From a virus: a stretch of DNA of 48,049 nucleotides. The stretch is from the IMG/VR virus record IMGVR_UViG_3300037247_002298, positions 1-48,049 of that record; one strand, written 5' to 3'. Shown in pieces: positions 36,495 through 43,889 of the stretch; position 1 is the stretch's first letter; each line of letters starts with the position of its first letter. Below the pieces are notes generated by a model. That model was not told the origin of the DNA. It made no database searches and saw only the letters and a list, made by a program, of their open reading frames with translations. Position numbers and translations under genes: made by a program.

Positions 36495-36785
36495 TTAACA
36501 ATGCTTACCTGATGAAATATCACATAAAATTAAATTTAGTTTATCTATTTTATCATCGAGTTTTACTATAGTAGAATCTAATTTAGTTAAAGTATTATCA
36601 ATGTTTTCCATATTAGTATTCATTTCAGCAATGGCAACTGCATTGCTTTGAGTTGCTTCTGCATTAGCTGTAATAAATGGCATCATAATAGGTACCATTA
36701 CTGCAAGTAATGCCAACCCAATACTTAGTCCTGCAATAAAATGTTTAGTAGTACAAAATTTTTTGATACTGTTATTTGCTGACAC
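36495..36785 (-). CDS. Membrane-anchored coiled-coil protein
   Basis: 96 residues, GTG start 27.5 nt after the promoter at 36808-36817. One transmembrane helix at about residues 14-36 (FIAGLSIGLALLAVMVPIMM) is followed by a coiled coil with a clear heptad of Leu/Ile (LTKLDSTIVKLDDKIDKLN) and two terminal Cys. The topology is like that of small spanin- or holin-associated proteins, yet archaeal lysis genes are poorly known. Late expression, suggested by the promoter type, would fit lysis or virion release. Confidence 0.55.
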   Translation of the reverse strand: MSANNSIKKFCTTKHFIAGLSIGLALLAVMVPIMMPFITANAEATQSNAVAIAEMNTNMENIDNTLTKLDSTIVKLDDKIDKLNLILCDISSGKHC

Positions 36786-36807
36786 AATAATTTTTAAATT
36801 AACAAAT

Positions 36808-36817
36808 TAAAGGTATT
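36808..36817 (-). promoter_or_regulatory. Late-type promoter
   Basis: TAAAGGTATT on the plus strand, centred 27.5 nt before the GTG at 36785. Confidence 0.65.
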
Positions 36818-37476
36818 ATTCTATTGCAAGTAAACTGATGCTCGCATACTTTCAGATATCATTAACATTAAGAACCCTGTTAGAAATATTTCAGTAAATA
36901 TCAACTTACATTACCCAGGTTGGCCTTATTTTAAAAAGTTACTATATGGTACCCTCGCAGCCTTTCTAATCTGCAACTTGTAGGGGGTACCTTAGAGTCT
37001 CGGTAAATCTACTACGTCGTTATTGCTAATTAAAGTAGTGTCATAAATAATTGGTACATAGATCTCTCGTGTTATTATAGCCTAGGGCACCATAATTTCA
37101 AAATGTAATTGTATGGTACCAGAACTACATTGTATTATAATTAAGGGGGGGTACCTAAAATTAAAAAAGTAACCATATGGTACCAAGAGGATAATACAAG
37201 TCAACAAAGGGGTGGGGGTAATTTCAATCCGTTTCTACCTCTGTGTGTTGGATATGCGTTAGGAGTCCCTCACCTTATGACACTCCTTTTTTGACATGTT
37301 ACAATATTACAGAATTACCCGAGAGATAATTAATACAATCACGCATAAGATTTCCATGTTTTTAATAAAAGACATGACACGACCGTTAAGGTCATTTGAA
37401 CTGAATGATAAGGGGGGGATGGGGGTTAAAGCATGTCGCGCGGCCGTCACGTGTCAATATAGGACACTAAAACAAG
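36818..37476. other. Gene-poor region with GGTACC palindromes and G-runs
   Basis: No convincing gene in about 660 bp; a 62-codon plus-strand ORF at 37296-37484 looks spurious. GGTACC occurs at 36948, 36986, 37115, 37150 and 37179, arranged as TATGGTACC followed about 35 bp later by G-run plus GGTACC, twice, then a third TATGGTACC. G-runs of five or more (including GGGGTGGGGG and GGGGGGGATGGGGG) are all on the plus strand. A locally GC-rich patch lies at 37436-37456. Candidates are a replication origin or a structured RNA. Confidence 0.5.
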
Positions 37477-37590
37477 TCAATTAGGAGGGGATAAACCATA
37501 ACTATCAAAGGGATGACCGCAGATAAGACACTTTTTTAAATTCTCACTAAAGTGAGTTGTTTCACACTCTGGATTAATACAAGTCTGCAT
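37477..37590 (-). CDS. 37-aa zinc-ribbon microprotein
   Basis: ATG at 37588-37590, stop TGA at 37477-37479. The peptide contains CINPEC near its N-terminus and CLICGHPF in its middle, the spacing of a compact zinc ribbon in which the second pair is a typical zinc knuckle CxxCG. An AT-rich element ending in CCTTTAA lies about 30 nt upstream, similar to the leaderless promoters. The coding strand also has a CTCACTAAAGTGAG inverted repeat inside. Role unknown. Confidence 0.6.
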   Translation of the reverse strand: MQTCINPECETTHFSENLKKCLICGHPFDSYGLSPPN

Positions 37591-37800
37591 AGTATACCAG
37601 ATATAATTTATTTAATTAAAGGCCTGTGTGTGTATTATGAACATACATAATTTATGATCAATTATTGTCTATACTGATTTTAATTAATTCTCTATACGGT
37701 ATATTTTGAATAGTTGCAGGAATGAATTTTTAGATATTTTAATAAAATTTATCAAAGTTTTCATTTTATTATTAGGCATCAAAAAAAGTGTGTTATTATG

Positions 37801-37843
37801 GGTTATAGCATAACCTTATATGATCAAGGGTTATAATATAACC
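37801..37843 (+). promoter_or_regulatory. Early promoter with two GGTTAT-N3-ATAACC operators
   Basis: Two perfect 6-3-6 palindromes, GGTTATAGCATAACC at 37801-37815 and GGTTATAATATAACC at 37829-37843, flank a TATA-like TTATATG (37816-37822) centred 25 nt before the ATG at 37844. The second palindrome touches the start codon. This is the layout of a repressor-controlled leaderless archaeal promoter. Confidence 0.7.
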
Positions 37844-38011
37844 ATGATGAAAACAAACTCAGACATGATCGGATCCATCAAGTATTCAATTCAATTAATT
37901 GATGGTAAAGTGATCACAACAAAACAAAGAAAAAATACAGACTTATGCCCAATTTGTAAAAATGGCGCAAGCTGTGAAAACAGTTTCATACATGGGAGAA
38001 TGTGGACATAA
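37844..38011 (+). CDS. First gene of the early operon, small CxxC protein
   Basis: 55 residues. The ATG directly follows the second operator, as at the PCNA gene, so the transcript is probably leaderless; a start at 37820 would lie inside the operator region. It contains a single pair with a third Cys (LCPICKNGASC). The stop overlaps the next ATG (TAATG). Function unknown; its position suggests very early expression. Confidence 0.5.
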   Translation: MMKTNSDMIGSIKYSIQLIDGKVITTKQRKNTDLCPICKNGASCENSFIHGRMWT

Positions 38012-38358
38012 TGAAAGCTGATCAACTAATAGAAAAATGGATTGACAGTCTATGTCATGCTAACGCCAACTATCAAATGATAGTAATGGAGAAAATCGCC
38101 CAATATGAAAACGGGGCAAGCTTGGAAGTTTTACAAAACGCTCTAAGTCTAGCAAACCCATCAAAGACAGCCAAGTTTTTTAACAAAAATCATAGAGTCT
38201 TTGAAGTCTTAGAAAAGAAAGGCATGATCAAAGTAAGACAAGATCCAGAGGAAATTGTATTTATTTTGAACATTACAAAGCCAACAATTCAAGACAGACA
38301 AAAAGTAAGAAAGGCCGCAATTAAAGCCAGAAAAAAATACGAGGCTGATCATAAATGA
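38011..38358 (+). CDS. Possible winged-helix protein
   Basis: 115 residues from the ATG overlapping the preceding stop. Helices with the spacing of a winged-helix domain (ANYQMIVMEKIAQYENGASL, KFFNKNHRVFEVLEKKGMIKV) and a short strand hairpin (IKVRQDPEEIVFIL) precede a very basic helix at the C-terminus. As one of the first genes of an operator-controlled operon it is a reasonable candidate for the regulator of the palindromes, but no test is possible from sequence alone. Confidence 0.45.
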   Translation: MKADQLIEKWIDSLCHANANYQMIVMEKIAQYENGASLEVLQNALSLANPSKTAKFFNKNHRVFEVLEKKGMIKVRQDPEEIVFILNITKPTIQDRQKVRKAAIKARKKYEADHK

Positions 38359-38930
38359 TGAAAATGCCAGAGCCAGACGACAAAAGAATTAAGGAAATAT
38401 CCGAGGATATTCTAAAGTCTATGCTTAAGCGTAGTTTTCCAGCCGTAGACGCAACACACTTTTTTAAAAAATACGCAAATGGAAAAACTCCAGATCCTCA
38501 ATTTATGCATGCCTTGGCCATGATGGACAAAGGCGGCATACTAAGAATTGATCACACAAAAAAGCCTTTTTCTGTGACTTTTGTCTTGATGGAAGACGGC
38601 AAGCCAAAAATGCATCATATGATTGATGATGATTATGGATCCAAAACATTTGGATCTATGTTCAATGATCCATATGAAGGCGATAAAAAAAGAATTCATT
38701 GTTTCAGACATATTATGAATGATGAAAAGGCAAAAAATCCAGACTGTGAAAAATGCGAGCTTGAAGTAAATTCTCAAATCTGCATGCAACATGAAAACGT
38801 GTTAAGTGAATGTGTAGAATGCAAAGTTTCAAGCGAATTATTGAGAGGCGTAACACCAAAAGACAAAGCCCCCGAAATAATCACAGCTATTTTGAAAAAA
38901 TACAAAGCTGAATTTTGGAGGTATGCATAA
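38355..38930 (+). CDS. Zinc-containing hypothetical protein
   Basis: 191 residues; ATGA overlap with the previous gene. The N-terminal half looks helical, possibly with a winged-helix-like part (FKKYANGKTPDPQFMHALAM, KGGILRIDHTKKPFSVTFVL). Residues about 130-160 have CEKCE, a lone Cys and CVECK, a likely zinc site. It shares general design with the preceding protein. No family recognised. Confidence 0.5.
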   Translation: MMKMPEPDDKRIKEISEDILKSMLKRSFPAVDATHFFKKYANGKTPDPQFMHALAMMDKGGILRIDHTKKPFSVTFVLMEDGKPKMHHMIDDDYGSKTFGSMFNDPYEGDKKRIHCFRHIMNDEKAKNPDCEKCELEVNSQICMQHENVLSECVECKVSSELLRGVTPKDKAPEIITAILKKYKAEFWRYA

Positions 38931-38932
38931 AA

Positions 38933-39619
38933 ATGCCTGAAATTTGGTTATTCGGTGAGGCCTCAGTTAACACAGACAACAGCCCAAAGTCAGAATATAA
39001 GAAACTCTGGAATTGTGCTGAGAACTGCGGTTATTTTGTTGAGGCATTCAACGCAACAAAAAACAGATCAGCTCATATCATCGTGAATGGTGAAGACGTG
39101 CCAGACTCTTACATAATGGAAAGTGTTTTGAATTTCACACAAGAAAAAGGCAAGCCCGAAAAATTCACAAGTATTCAAAAGGTATTGTATAAAATATCTT
39201 ATGAAGGCCTAGGACGTGACCAAAAACAAATTAGAAAAATGGTCAAAGTCTTTAATTATTTGGGCGGTGAATTTGTTGAAATCTTTGATCAAGGAAAACA
39301 CGAAATTGATCTAAAAGGTCTGCCAAGTTATCAAAAGGCCTTAGCTCGTGAAGGCAAAAAAGATCATCCTCTTTACACTGGTAACGGTGTAGAAAAAAGA
39401 TCATGTACTTGCATAGATGGCGACAAATGCCCATATTTTGCATGCGTGAATTGTAAAAGTCAAGAAATTGAATTTTCAAATTACACGCATGGTTGTAAAA
39501 AATGCAATAGACTTCAAGACGTTAAAGTCTTAGACCCTTTTATTGTATGTGAGAAACACGGGAAATTTGACAGAGACGATCAAGAATGTCCAAAGTGTAC
39601 ACAGGAGTTTAACCAATGA
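38933..39619 (+). CDS. Multi-zinc-ribbon protein
   Basis: 228 residues from the ATG at 38933, 10 nt after a GGAGGT sequence. The first 140 residues are alpha/beta with a Cys pair early on. The last 75 residues contain at least three Cys pairs or clusters (CTCIDGDKC, CVNCKS, CKKCNR, CEKH, CPKC), so two or three zinc ribbons. Such arrays often bind nucleic acids or recruit transcription proteins. It sits in an operator-controlled early operon. Function unknown. Confidence 0.5.
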   Translation: MPEIWLFGEASVNTDNSPKSEYKKLWNCAENCGYFVEAFNATKNRSAHIIVNGEDVPDSYIMESVLNFTQEKGKPEKFTSIQKVLYKISYEGLGRDQKQIRKMVKVFNYLGGEFVEIFDQGKHEIDLKGLPSYQKALAREGKKDHPLYTGNGVEKRSCTCIDGDKCPYFACVNCKSQEIEFSNYTHGCKKCNRLQDVKVLDPFIVCEKHGKFDRDDQECPKCTQEFNQ

Positions 39620-40071
39620 CTTGGTTTAATGTCAAGTTCATCTTTGATAATGATGAAAAACAACATCTTTCATACTATGTTGAAGCTTCAGACATAATTG
39701 AAGCTGAAAACAAAGCTTTTGAAAAACTTGGTGAAAATGGCAAAAAACACAAAACAGCCGCAGAAATTACACCGATTGTCTTAAACGTGACACTTGGAAA
39801 ACCAGACAAAAAATATGATTCGTTTAAGGATCAAATGGCCGACGATCCAAAAATTGTCGAGCTTGCTTTCATGTATTTGAGAGGCTCAAAAATTGTCAAA
39901 AATGACATTGAAAAAGCTCTTAACATGATGTTTGAACCTTTGGGATCAGAGTATCAAAATCAAGCTATCATGACTTTGAAAATGATAGCTTCGTTAGGGG
40001 CATGTCATGACGTCCAAAAATATGGCAAGACAAAATATCTTGAGGACTGGTTAAAGGAGATGCAAAACTAA
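39616..40071 (+). CDS. Hypothetical early protein
   Basis: 151 residues with ATGA overlap. An N-terminal strand-rich part (WFNVKFIFDNDEKQHLSYYV) and a helix are followed by a mostly helical half (IVELAFMYLRGSKIVKNDIE). The first strands with an EASDIIEAENKAFEKLG helix resemble a small ferredoxin-like fold, but I cannot name a family. Confidence 0.5.
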   Translation: MTWFNVKFIFDNDEKQHLSYYVEASDIIEAENKAFEKLGENGKKHKTAAEITPIVLNVTLGKPDKKYDSFKDQMADDPKIVELAFMYLRGSKIVKNDIEKALNMMFEPLGSEYQNQAIMTLKMIASLGACHDVQKYGKTKYLEDWLKEMQN

Positions 40072-40547
40072 TGGGTTTTTCATATAGTGCATATGGCCTT
40101 TGTTGTGATTTTTGCGGATCAGATCACACCACAAGAAAATATGTAAGAAAAATTGCATGTCCTTATGAATATTGTCAATCATGGGCATGTTGTGATCAAT
40201 GCAGAGCAGCAAAAAAACACATGGCTTCAAGTTGTACACCAGAAAACAAAACGCATAAAGAATTTTGTAAAAAAGCTAGTGAAGAACATGACAAAAAAGA
40301 GCAGCAAAAACAAAATATTCTAAATGAAGGATATTTCATAAGATGCGCGGCTTTATCTCATGGCGTGGATAAAGTCAAAGTTATTTTTAGAAATAAAGAT
40401 GACTTAGAAAAAGCTGCTTTTATGACACATGCAGCTTATGACAAAATTCCGTTAGGAATAACGGCAAAGCTTGAAGACTATGAAATAAGCTTCATGGCAA
40501 AAAACACAGACATTTACGACGCTGAAGCAATGGAGGCTCAAGCATGA
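40071..40547 (+). CDS. Cys-rich zinc protein
   Basis: 158 residues, ATG overlapping the preceding stop. The first 65 residues hold CCDFCGS, CPYEYCQSWACCDQC and further Cys/His, enough for two zinc ions in a cross-brace or B-box-like arrangement. A charged helix follows (CKKASEEHDKKEQQKQN), then an alpha/beta C-terminal part. It may be a protein-interaction factor. No firm family. Confidence 0.5.
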   Translation: MGFSYSAYGLCCDFCGSDHTTRKYVRKIACPYEYCQSWACCDQCRAAKKHMASSCTPENKTHKEFCKKASEEHDKKEQQKQNILNEGYFIRCAALSHGVDKVKVIFRNKDDLEKAAFMTHAAYDKIPLGITAKLEDYEISFMAKNTDIYDAEAMEAQA

Positions 40548-40966
40548 ATCAAATCTTTGAAGTCTTAGTGTATACACACAAAGAAGATCAAGACGGGGCT
40601 TATGGTGAAGCTGACAACGAAATAGGATTCGACAGTTTAGAAAAAGCTGAAGAATATTATTTCAATGTAAGGTATTACTTTGGAAAACAGCTCATGCAAT
40701 ACGAATCCTTAGAAAGTGATGCAGATGGCCAAGTAATACACGAAGATCATCATGATGAAGACTTGAGCGAACGATCTTTTACAGTCACTAAGATTGATGT
40801 TTTAGCGACTTGTGAAGTAAATCTAGACGAATCAGATCTTGTTGAGCTAAATGGCCTAAGTCAAGAAGAAATCAACGAGAAAATTCAAGAGCATGCAATA
40901 AATTCAGACATGTGGCGAATTGTTGAATCTGAAGAAAATGTATCCTATGAGGTAGATGAATCATGA
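40544..40966 (+). CDS. Acidic hypothetical protein
   Basis: 140 residues, ATGA overlap with both neighbours. Very acidic, with a His/Asp-rich patch (VIHEDHHDEDLSE) and a helical C-terminal half. Strongly acidic small viral proteins sometimes mimic DNA, but here there is no specific evidence. Function unknown. Confidence 0.5.
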   Translation: MNQIFEVLVYTHKEDQDGAYGEADNEIGFDSLEKAEEYYFNVRYYFGKQLMQYESLESDADGQVIHEDHHDEDLSERSFTVTKIDVLATCEVNLDESDLVELNGLSQEEINEKIQEHAINSDMWRIVESEENVSYEVDES

Positions 40967-41316
40967 AATCATTTAGATTCTATATCGACATTGATGCAGA
41001 AAACGAAGAGCAAGCAAGGCAGCAGTTATACGAAGACATGCAAACTTTGCCGCTTTGTGATATGTTCGTAGAGGTAAAACCTAGCCAGCAGATCAGTTAT
41101 GAAGAGGCCAAAGAAATCTTTGGATTTGAAAACAAATACGACGCATACAACAAAATCGTAAATCACTTTTATGATTATGATGCGTATTTGTGTAAACATT
41201 GTGCTAGTGATGTTGGCAACGATACCAAAGACATGATCAGACACTTGATGACACACACAAAAGAAGAATTGAAAAAGACTAATGACGGTGATGACTTTGA
41301 GGAGGAGGAAAATTGA
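40963..41316 (+). CDS. C2H2 zinc-finger protein
   Basis: 117 residues with ATGA overlap. Residues about 75-97 carry a classical C2H2-type finger (CKHC, then IRHLMTH). The N-terminal half has strand-helix-strand character, and the C-terminus is acidic (DGDDFEEEEN). Single C2H2 fingers are common in archaeal viruses, where they bind DNA. Its stop overlaps the next gene's TTG start. Confidence 0.6.
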   Translation: MKSFRFYIDIDAENEEQARQQLYEDMQTLPLCDMFVEVKPSQQISYEEAKEIFGFENKYDAYNKIVNHFYDYDAYLCKHCASDVGNDTKDMIRHLMTHTKEELKKTNDGDDFEEEEN

Positions 41317-41684
41317 CTGAAGAAAAATATACAATTAGTCAAGTTTTCCATGCCGCATCAATAGTCAGAGAACAAATGTCAGAAAATCAATTTGACTCTG
41401 ATGACTTTGATGACAAAGAATTTGAAGTAATGGTTTCTGATGTTTTAGAATACCATTGGGATTTTAAGACAAAGGAAAAACGTTATGAAATTCTAACAAC
41501 AGACAACAGCTGCATTTATGAAAAAATCAAGAGACTTTCTGGAATGCAAGGCGGCCAATCTGAGAATGAAATAATTGAAGACATTGCATCAAGTAGTTTA
41601 CATGATCAATCACTCTTTGATGAATTAGAGTCTTATCTAATTCCTGAAACACATGATGCAGAACTAATGGAGGTGAAAAATTGA
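41313..41684 (+). CDS. Hypothetical early protein with coupled TTG start
   Basis: 123 residues. The TTG start overlaps the preceding TGA (TTGA) and is preceded 4 nt upstream by GGAGGAGG, a strong Shine-Dalgarno, so coupled translation is likely. The sequence is acidic and helical, with no motif. Its stop in turn overlaps a TTGA start of the next gene. Confidence 0.5.
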   Translation: MTEEKYTISQVFHAASIVREQMSENQFDSDDFDDKEFEVMVSDVLEYHWDFKTKEKRYEILTTDNSCIYEKIKRLSGMQGGQSENEIIEDIASSSLHDQSLFDELESYLIPETHDAELMEVKN

Positions 41685-41884
41685 TCATGGATAATTTGAT
41701 TGAGGGAATTTTTACCCTCATTCAAAAAGATGATGAGGATCCATTAAAACAAAGTGCACAGCTTGAAGCACTCTATGAAATATCTACAGACACACAGAAA
41801 AAAGCCATTGATAACGCGTTTATTTGTCTCTGTGGTTATTCATTGGATACCATTCTAAACAATCCTGAAGAAATTCAGATTTAA
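41681..41884 (+). CDS. Small GYSL-family protein, copy 1
   Basis: 67 residues. The TTG at 41681 overlaps the previous stop and is placed well behind GGAGGTGA; an ATG at 41687 is the alternative. The C-terminal half (CLCGYSLDTILNNPEEI) is nearly the same as in the protein at 44882-45100 (CISGYSLETIINHPENI), so the virus carries two members of an unknown small family. It ends the first early operon and is followed by a T-run terminator. Confidence 0.55.
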   Translation: MIMDNLIEGIFTLIQKDDEDPLKQSAQLEALYEISTDTQKKAIDNAFICLCGYSLDTILNNPEEIQI

Positions 41885-41905
41885 TTTTTTTTTTGTATTT
41901 TTTTA
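41885..41905 (+). terminator. T-run terminator of the first early operon
   Basis: Two T-runs of about ten and seven, separated by a GTA, follow the stop at 41884. Confidence 0.55.
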
Positions 41906-41919
41906 ATAATACAATGAAT

Positions 41920-41963
41920 GGTTATTACATAACCTTCTTATAATACACGGGTTATCATATAAC
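41920..41963 (+). promoter_or_regulatory. Early promoter with two operators before PCNA
   Basis: GGTTATTACATAACC at 41920-41934 and GGTTATCATATAAC at 41950-41963 flank a TATA-like TTATAATA (41938-41945). The second palindrome runs into the ATG at 41964, whose A replaces the last base. The layout is the same as at 37801-37843. Confidence 0.7.
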
Positions 41964-42770
41964 ATGATGAAAAACCAACAAATTGAAGAACTAGAAGAAA
42001 GTGTATTTTTAGAAAGCTCTGAAATAGTTCAAGTTAGTTTCAAAACTGACAAAGCAACATTATTGCAAATAGCAAAAACTACTGAATGTATGTATGATGA
42101 AGCAACATTCACCATAGATGAAGAGGGTTTATCCTATAGAATGATGGATCCTAGTCATGTTTCATTGGCAGACATTGGAATACCAAATAGCTGCTTTGAG
42201 ACATGGTCATGCATTGAAAAACAAGTCTTTGCCCTCAATATTGAGGAATTCAGAAAGCTTGTAAATTCTTTGGATGCAAAAGGATCAATCAAAGTCGAAA
42301 TACAAAATGAGAAAATCCTTGTCACACAAAATGGTTTTCAAGCATCAATGAAAACAATTGAACCAAGCACAACTGATGTGCCATTACCACACATTCCATA
42401 TGATAGCACAATGGTTTTTTCAGAAAATGAAGAAATCAGCACAATGGAATTTGTCAGAACAATCCGCAAAATTGCAACAGTAAGCGATTATGTCACAATA
42501 GATTGTAATGACGAAAAAGTAATTTTGAGCGGTAAAGGAGACAATGGAGAATCTCAAAAGACTTTTTCAAAAGATCAATTTGAGCTCAGAAATCGCAATG
42601 ACTCTGAGACTACATACAGTCTAGAATATCTCATGCCATTTTTGAGAACTTTGAGCAAAGATTCTCAAATTGAGATTGGATTTAGCACAGCAAAGCCACT
42701 AAGAATCCAGACAAGAGTTAACAATCTAGGTAGAATAGATATCTATCTTGCACCAAGGGTGGAGAATTAA
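41964..42770 (+). CDS. pcn: PCNA sliding clamp
   Basis: 268 residues of archaeal/eukaryotic PCNA type. The signature YRMMDPSHVSLADI lies at about residues 58-72, the interdomain region is at about 120-140, and the C-terminus ends IDIYLAPRVEN, matching the usual APR ending. PCNA rings tether replicative polymerases, ligase and nucleases to DNA. The N-terminus is about 20 residues longer than usual. No polymerase is encoded in the window, so the clamp probably works with the host polymerase. It has its own operator-bearing promoter and a hairpin terminator. Confidence 0.92.
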   Translation: MMKNQQIEELEESVFLESSEIVQVSFKTDKATLLQIAKTTECMYDEATFTIDEEGLSYRMMDPSHVSLADIGIPNSCFETWSCIEKQVFALNIEEFRKLVNSLDAKGSIKVEIQNEKILVTQNGFQASMKTIEPSTTDVPLPHIPYDSTMVFSENEEISTMEFVRTIRKIATVSDYVTIDCNDEKVILSGKGDNGESQKTFSKDQFELRNRNDSETTYSLEYLMPFLRTLSKDSQIEIGFSTAKPLRIQTRVNNLGRIDIYLAPRVEN

Positions 42771-42787
42771 TTCTCCATTCTTTTTTT
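42761..42787 (+). terminator. Hairpin plus T-run after PCNA
   Basis: GGAGAATTAATTCTCC is a perfect 16-bp palindrome spanning the PCNA stop codon, followed by ATTC and seven T. Confidence 0.6.
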
Positions 42788-42797
42788 GGTGATTGAT

Positions 42798-43040
42798 ATG
42801 ACAGAACCAATTGTCTTATGGTACAAAAAAACTTTGAAAAAAACGGGCAAGCCAATAATTGTGCAACAAGGTAAAGGAAAAAACCTCAAAGAATTTCAAG
42901 TGGCCTCATTTAAGCTCAATAAATGCAGAATTGAAATGTCCTTTAATAATTCAGTAGGAAAACCTAAAGCAGCAGGTGCATCAACTGTGTTGTATGTATA
43001 TCCGCTCAATGGTGAAACAATAGAGGAGTTGTGCAAATGA
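42798..43040 (+). CDS. Small hypothetical protein
   Basis: 80 residues from the ATG at 42798, 5 nt after GGTGA. Earlier TTG or GTG codons lie in the terminator hairpin region and are unlikely. It is a basic alpha/beta sequence (KKTGKPIIVQQGKGKN, RIEMSFNNSVGKPKAAGAST). Its stop overlaps the next ATG. Function unknown. Confidence 0.5.
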   Translation: MTEPIVLWYKKTLKKTGKPIIVQQGKGKNLKEFQVASFKLNKCRIEMSFNNSVGKPKAAGASTVLYVYPLNGETIEELCK

Positions 43041-43375
43041 ATATCAAAGATCCCAAGGTAGTTTTACAATGGCTTTTGGATAACGAACTTGTAACAACTA
43101 GATTTTTCAAGAAATACCAAGAGCAAATTATTGAGATAACAGAGTTTGGAATTACTATCAATGAATTGATGAACAAGCTTAAAGAAGGATCAAAGGCAGA
43201 TAAAGAAACTGAGAAATTCATGAAGGAAGTTGATGAAAATCCATATGATTCGCCTCCAAAAACTAAAGAATTGTTGCAAATTCTAGTCAAAGATATTCGA
43301 GACATTCCAGACGGGGACGTGGATAGATATTTAATTATTGATGAGATTAAAAAAATCATCAAAAATATCAAATGA
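43037..43375 (+). CDS. Helical hypothetical protein
   Basis: 112 residues from the ATG in the ATGA overlap at 43037. It is nearly all helix with many charged residues (FGITINELMNKLKEGSKADK, RYLIIDEIKKIIKNIK). It belongs to the PCNA-downstream group of genes. No family recognised. Confidence 0.5.
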   Translation: MNIKDPKVVLQWLLDNELVTTRFFKKYQEQIIEITEFGITINELMNKLKEGSKADKETEKFMKEVDENPYDSPPKTKELLQILVKDIRDIPDGDVDRYLIIDEIKKIIKNIK

Positions 43376-43403
43376 TTATATATCTAAGGGTGATAATATA
43401 ACC
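43376..43403 (+). promoter_or_regulatory. Early promoter with one operator
   Basis: TATA-like TTATATATC at 43376-43384 and a one-mismatch copy of the palindrome, GGTGATAATATAACC, at 43389-43403, directly before the ATG at 43404. Confidence 0.6.
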
Positions 43404-43526
43404 ATGAGTCTTAAAATTATAAAATGTGTTTGTGGCAATCAATATGCATCAAAAAAGAATTCCAAAGCCAAATTAATTCATGAGCGGCCTCAATGTGTAG
43501 TTTGTGGTAAAAGGGAATACAAATGA
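43404..43526 (+). CDS. 40-aa zinc-ribbon protein
   Basis: The ATG at 43404 directly follows the operator, so the message is probably leaderless. CVCGNQYA and CVVCGKREY give a compact four-Cys ribbon like those in small archaeal translation and transcription proteins. Its stop overlaps the next ATG (ATGA). Confidence 0.55.
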   Translation: MSLKIIKCVCGNQYASKKNSKAKLIHERPQCVVCGKREYK

Positions 43527-43777
43527 CTAGACACAATATTCTTTTGGAAATCACAACCAAAAACAAGGGAATTTTAGGACAAGTGGCACTTGACATGATA
43601 GAAGTCAACTTTAAGAAACATGACTCAATTCTTGTATTTTGGAAAAGAAAGGGAGAAAAGATTCGTGTTCTCTCGACTTACTCTGAAATCATGGAGGCAG
43701 TTGATCCAAAAAGATTAACAAACTATCAAAAAAGCGTCATACAATACAGGAGAATCAAAAATAATGACAGGAACTAA
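43523..43777 (+). CDS. Hypothetical protein
   Basis: 84 residues, ATGA overlap. It begins with a strand (HNILLEITTKNKGILG), then a helix and a basic strand pair (HDSILVFWKRKGEKIRVL), then a helix. It resembles a small nucleic-acid-binding alpha/beta protein but has no recognised motif. Confidence 0.5.
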   Translation: MTRHNILLEITTKNKGILGQVALDMIEVNFKKHDSILVFWKRKGEKIRVLSTYSEIMEAVDPKRLTNYQKSVIQYRRIKNNDRN

Positions 43778-43874
43778 ATTTCAATATTGTAAAAAATGCG
43801 TTCGATTTACTTTGCATAGCTGGACAGGGCAGGCAGCTTATGACGGTGAACTAGAATGCACAGAACACAATTAA
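43764..43874 (+). CDS. 36-aa zinc-ribbon microprotein
   Basis: ATG at 43764-43766, inside the end of the previous gene, and TAA at 43872-43874. It carries CKKC near the start and a Cys and His near the end (LECTEH), a plausible C3H or C4-like zinc site. A short T-run follows. It is the last gene of the operon. Confidence 0.5.
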   Translation: MTGTKFQYCKKCVRFTLHSWTGQAAYDGELECTEHN

Positions 43875-43889
43875 TTTTTTAATGAGATA

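Noticed and set aside
36940-37200. tRNA or other known stable RNA
   Set aside because: No cloverleaf, anticodon arm or T-loop consensus could be laid out by eye despite the palindromes.
37296-37484. 62-codon plus-strand ORF
   Set aside because: It spans G-runs and a GC-rich patch, has no promoter or ribosome site and reads like random sequence.
40544-40966. DNA-mimic anti-defence protein
   Set aside because: The protein is acidic, but acidity alone is not evidence and no known motif is present.
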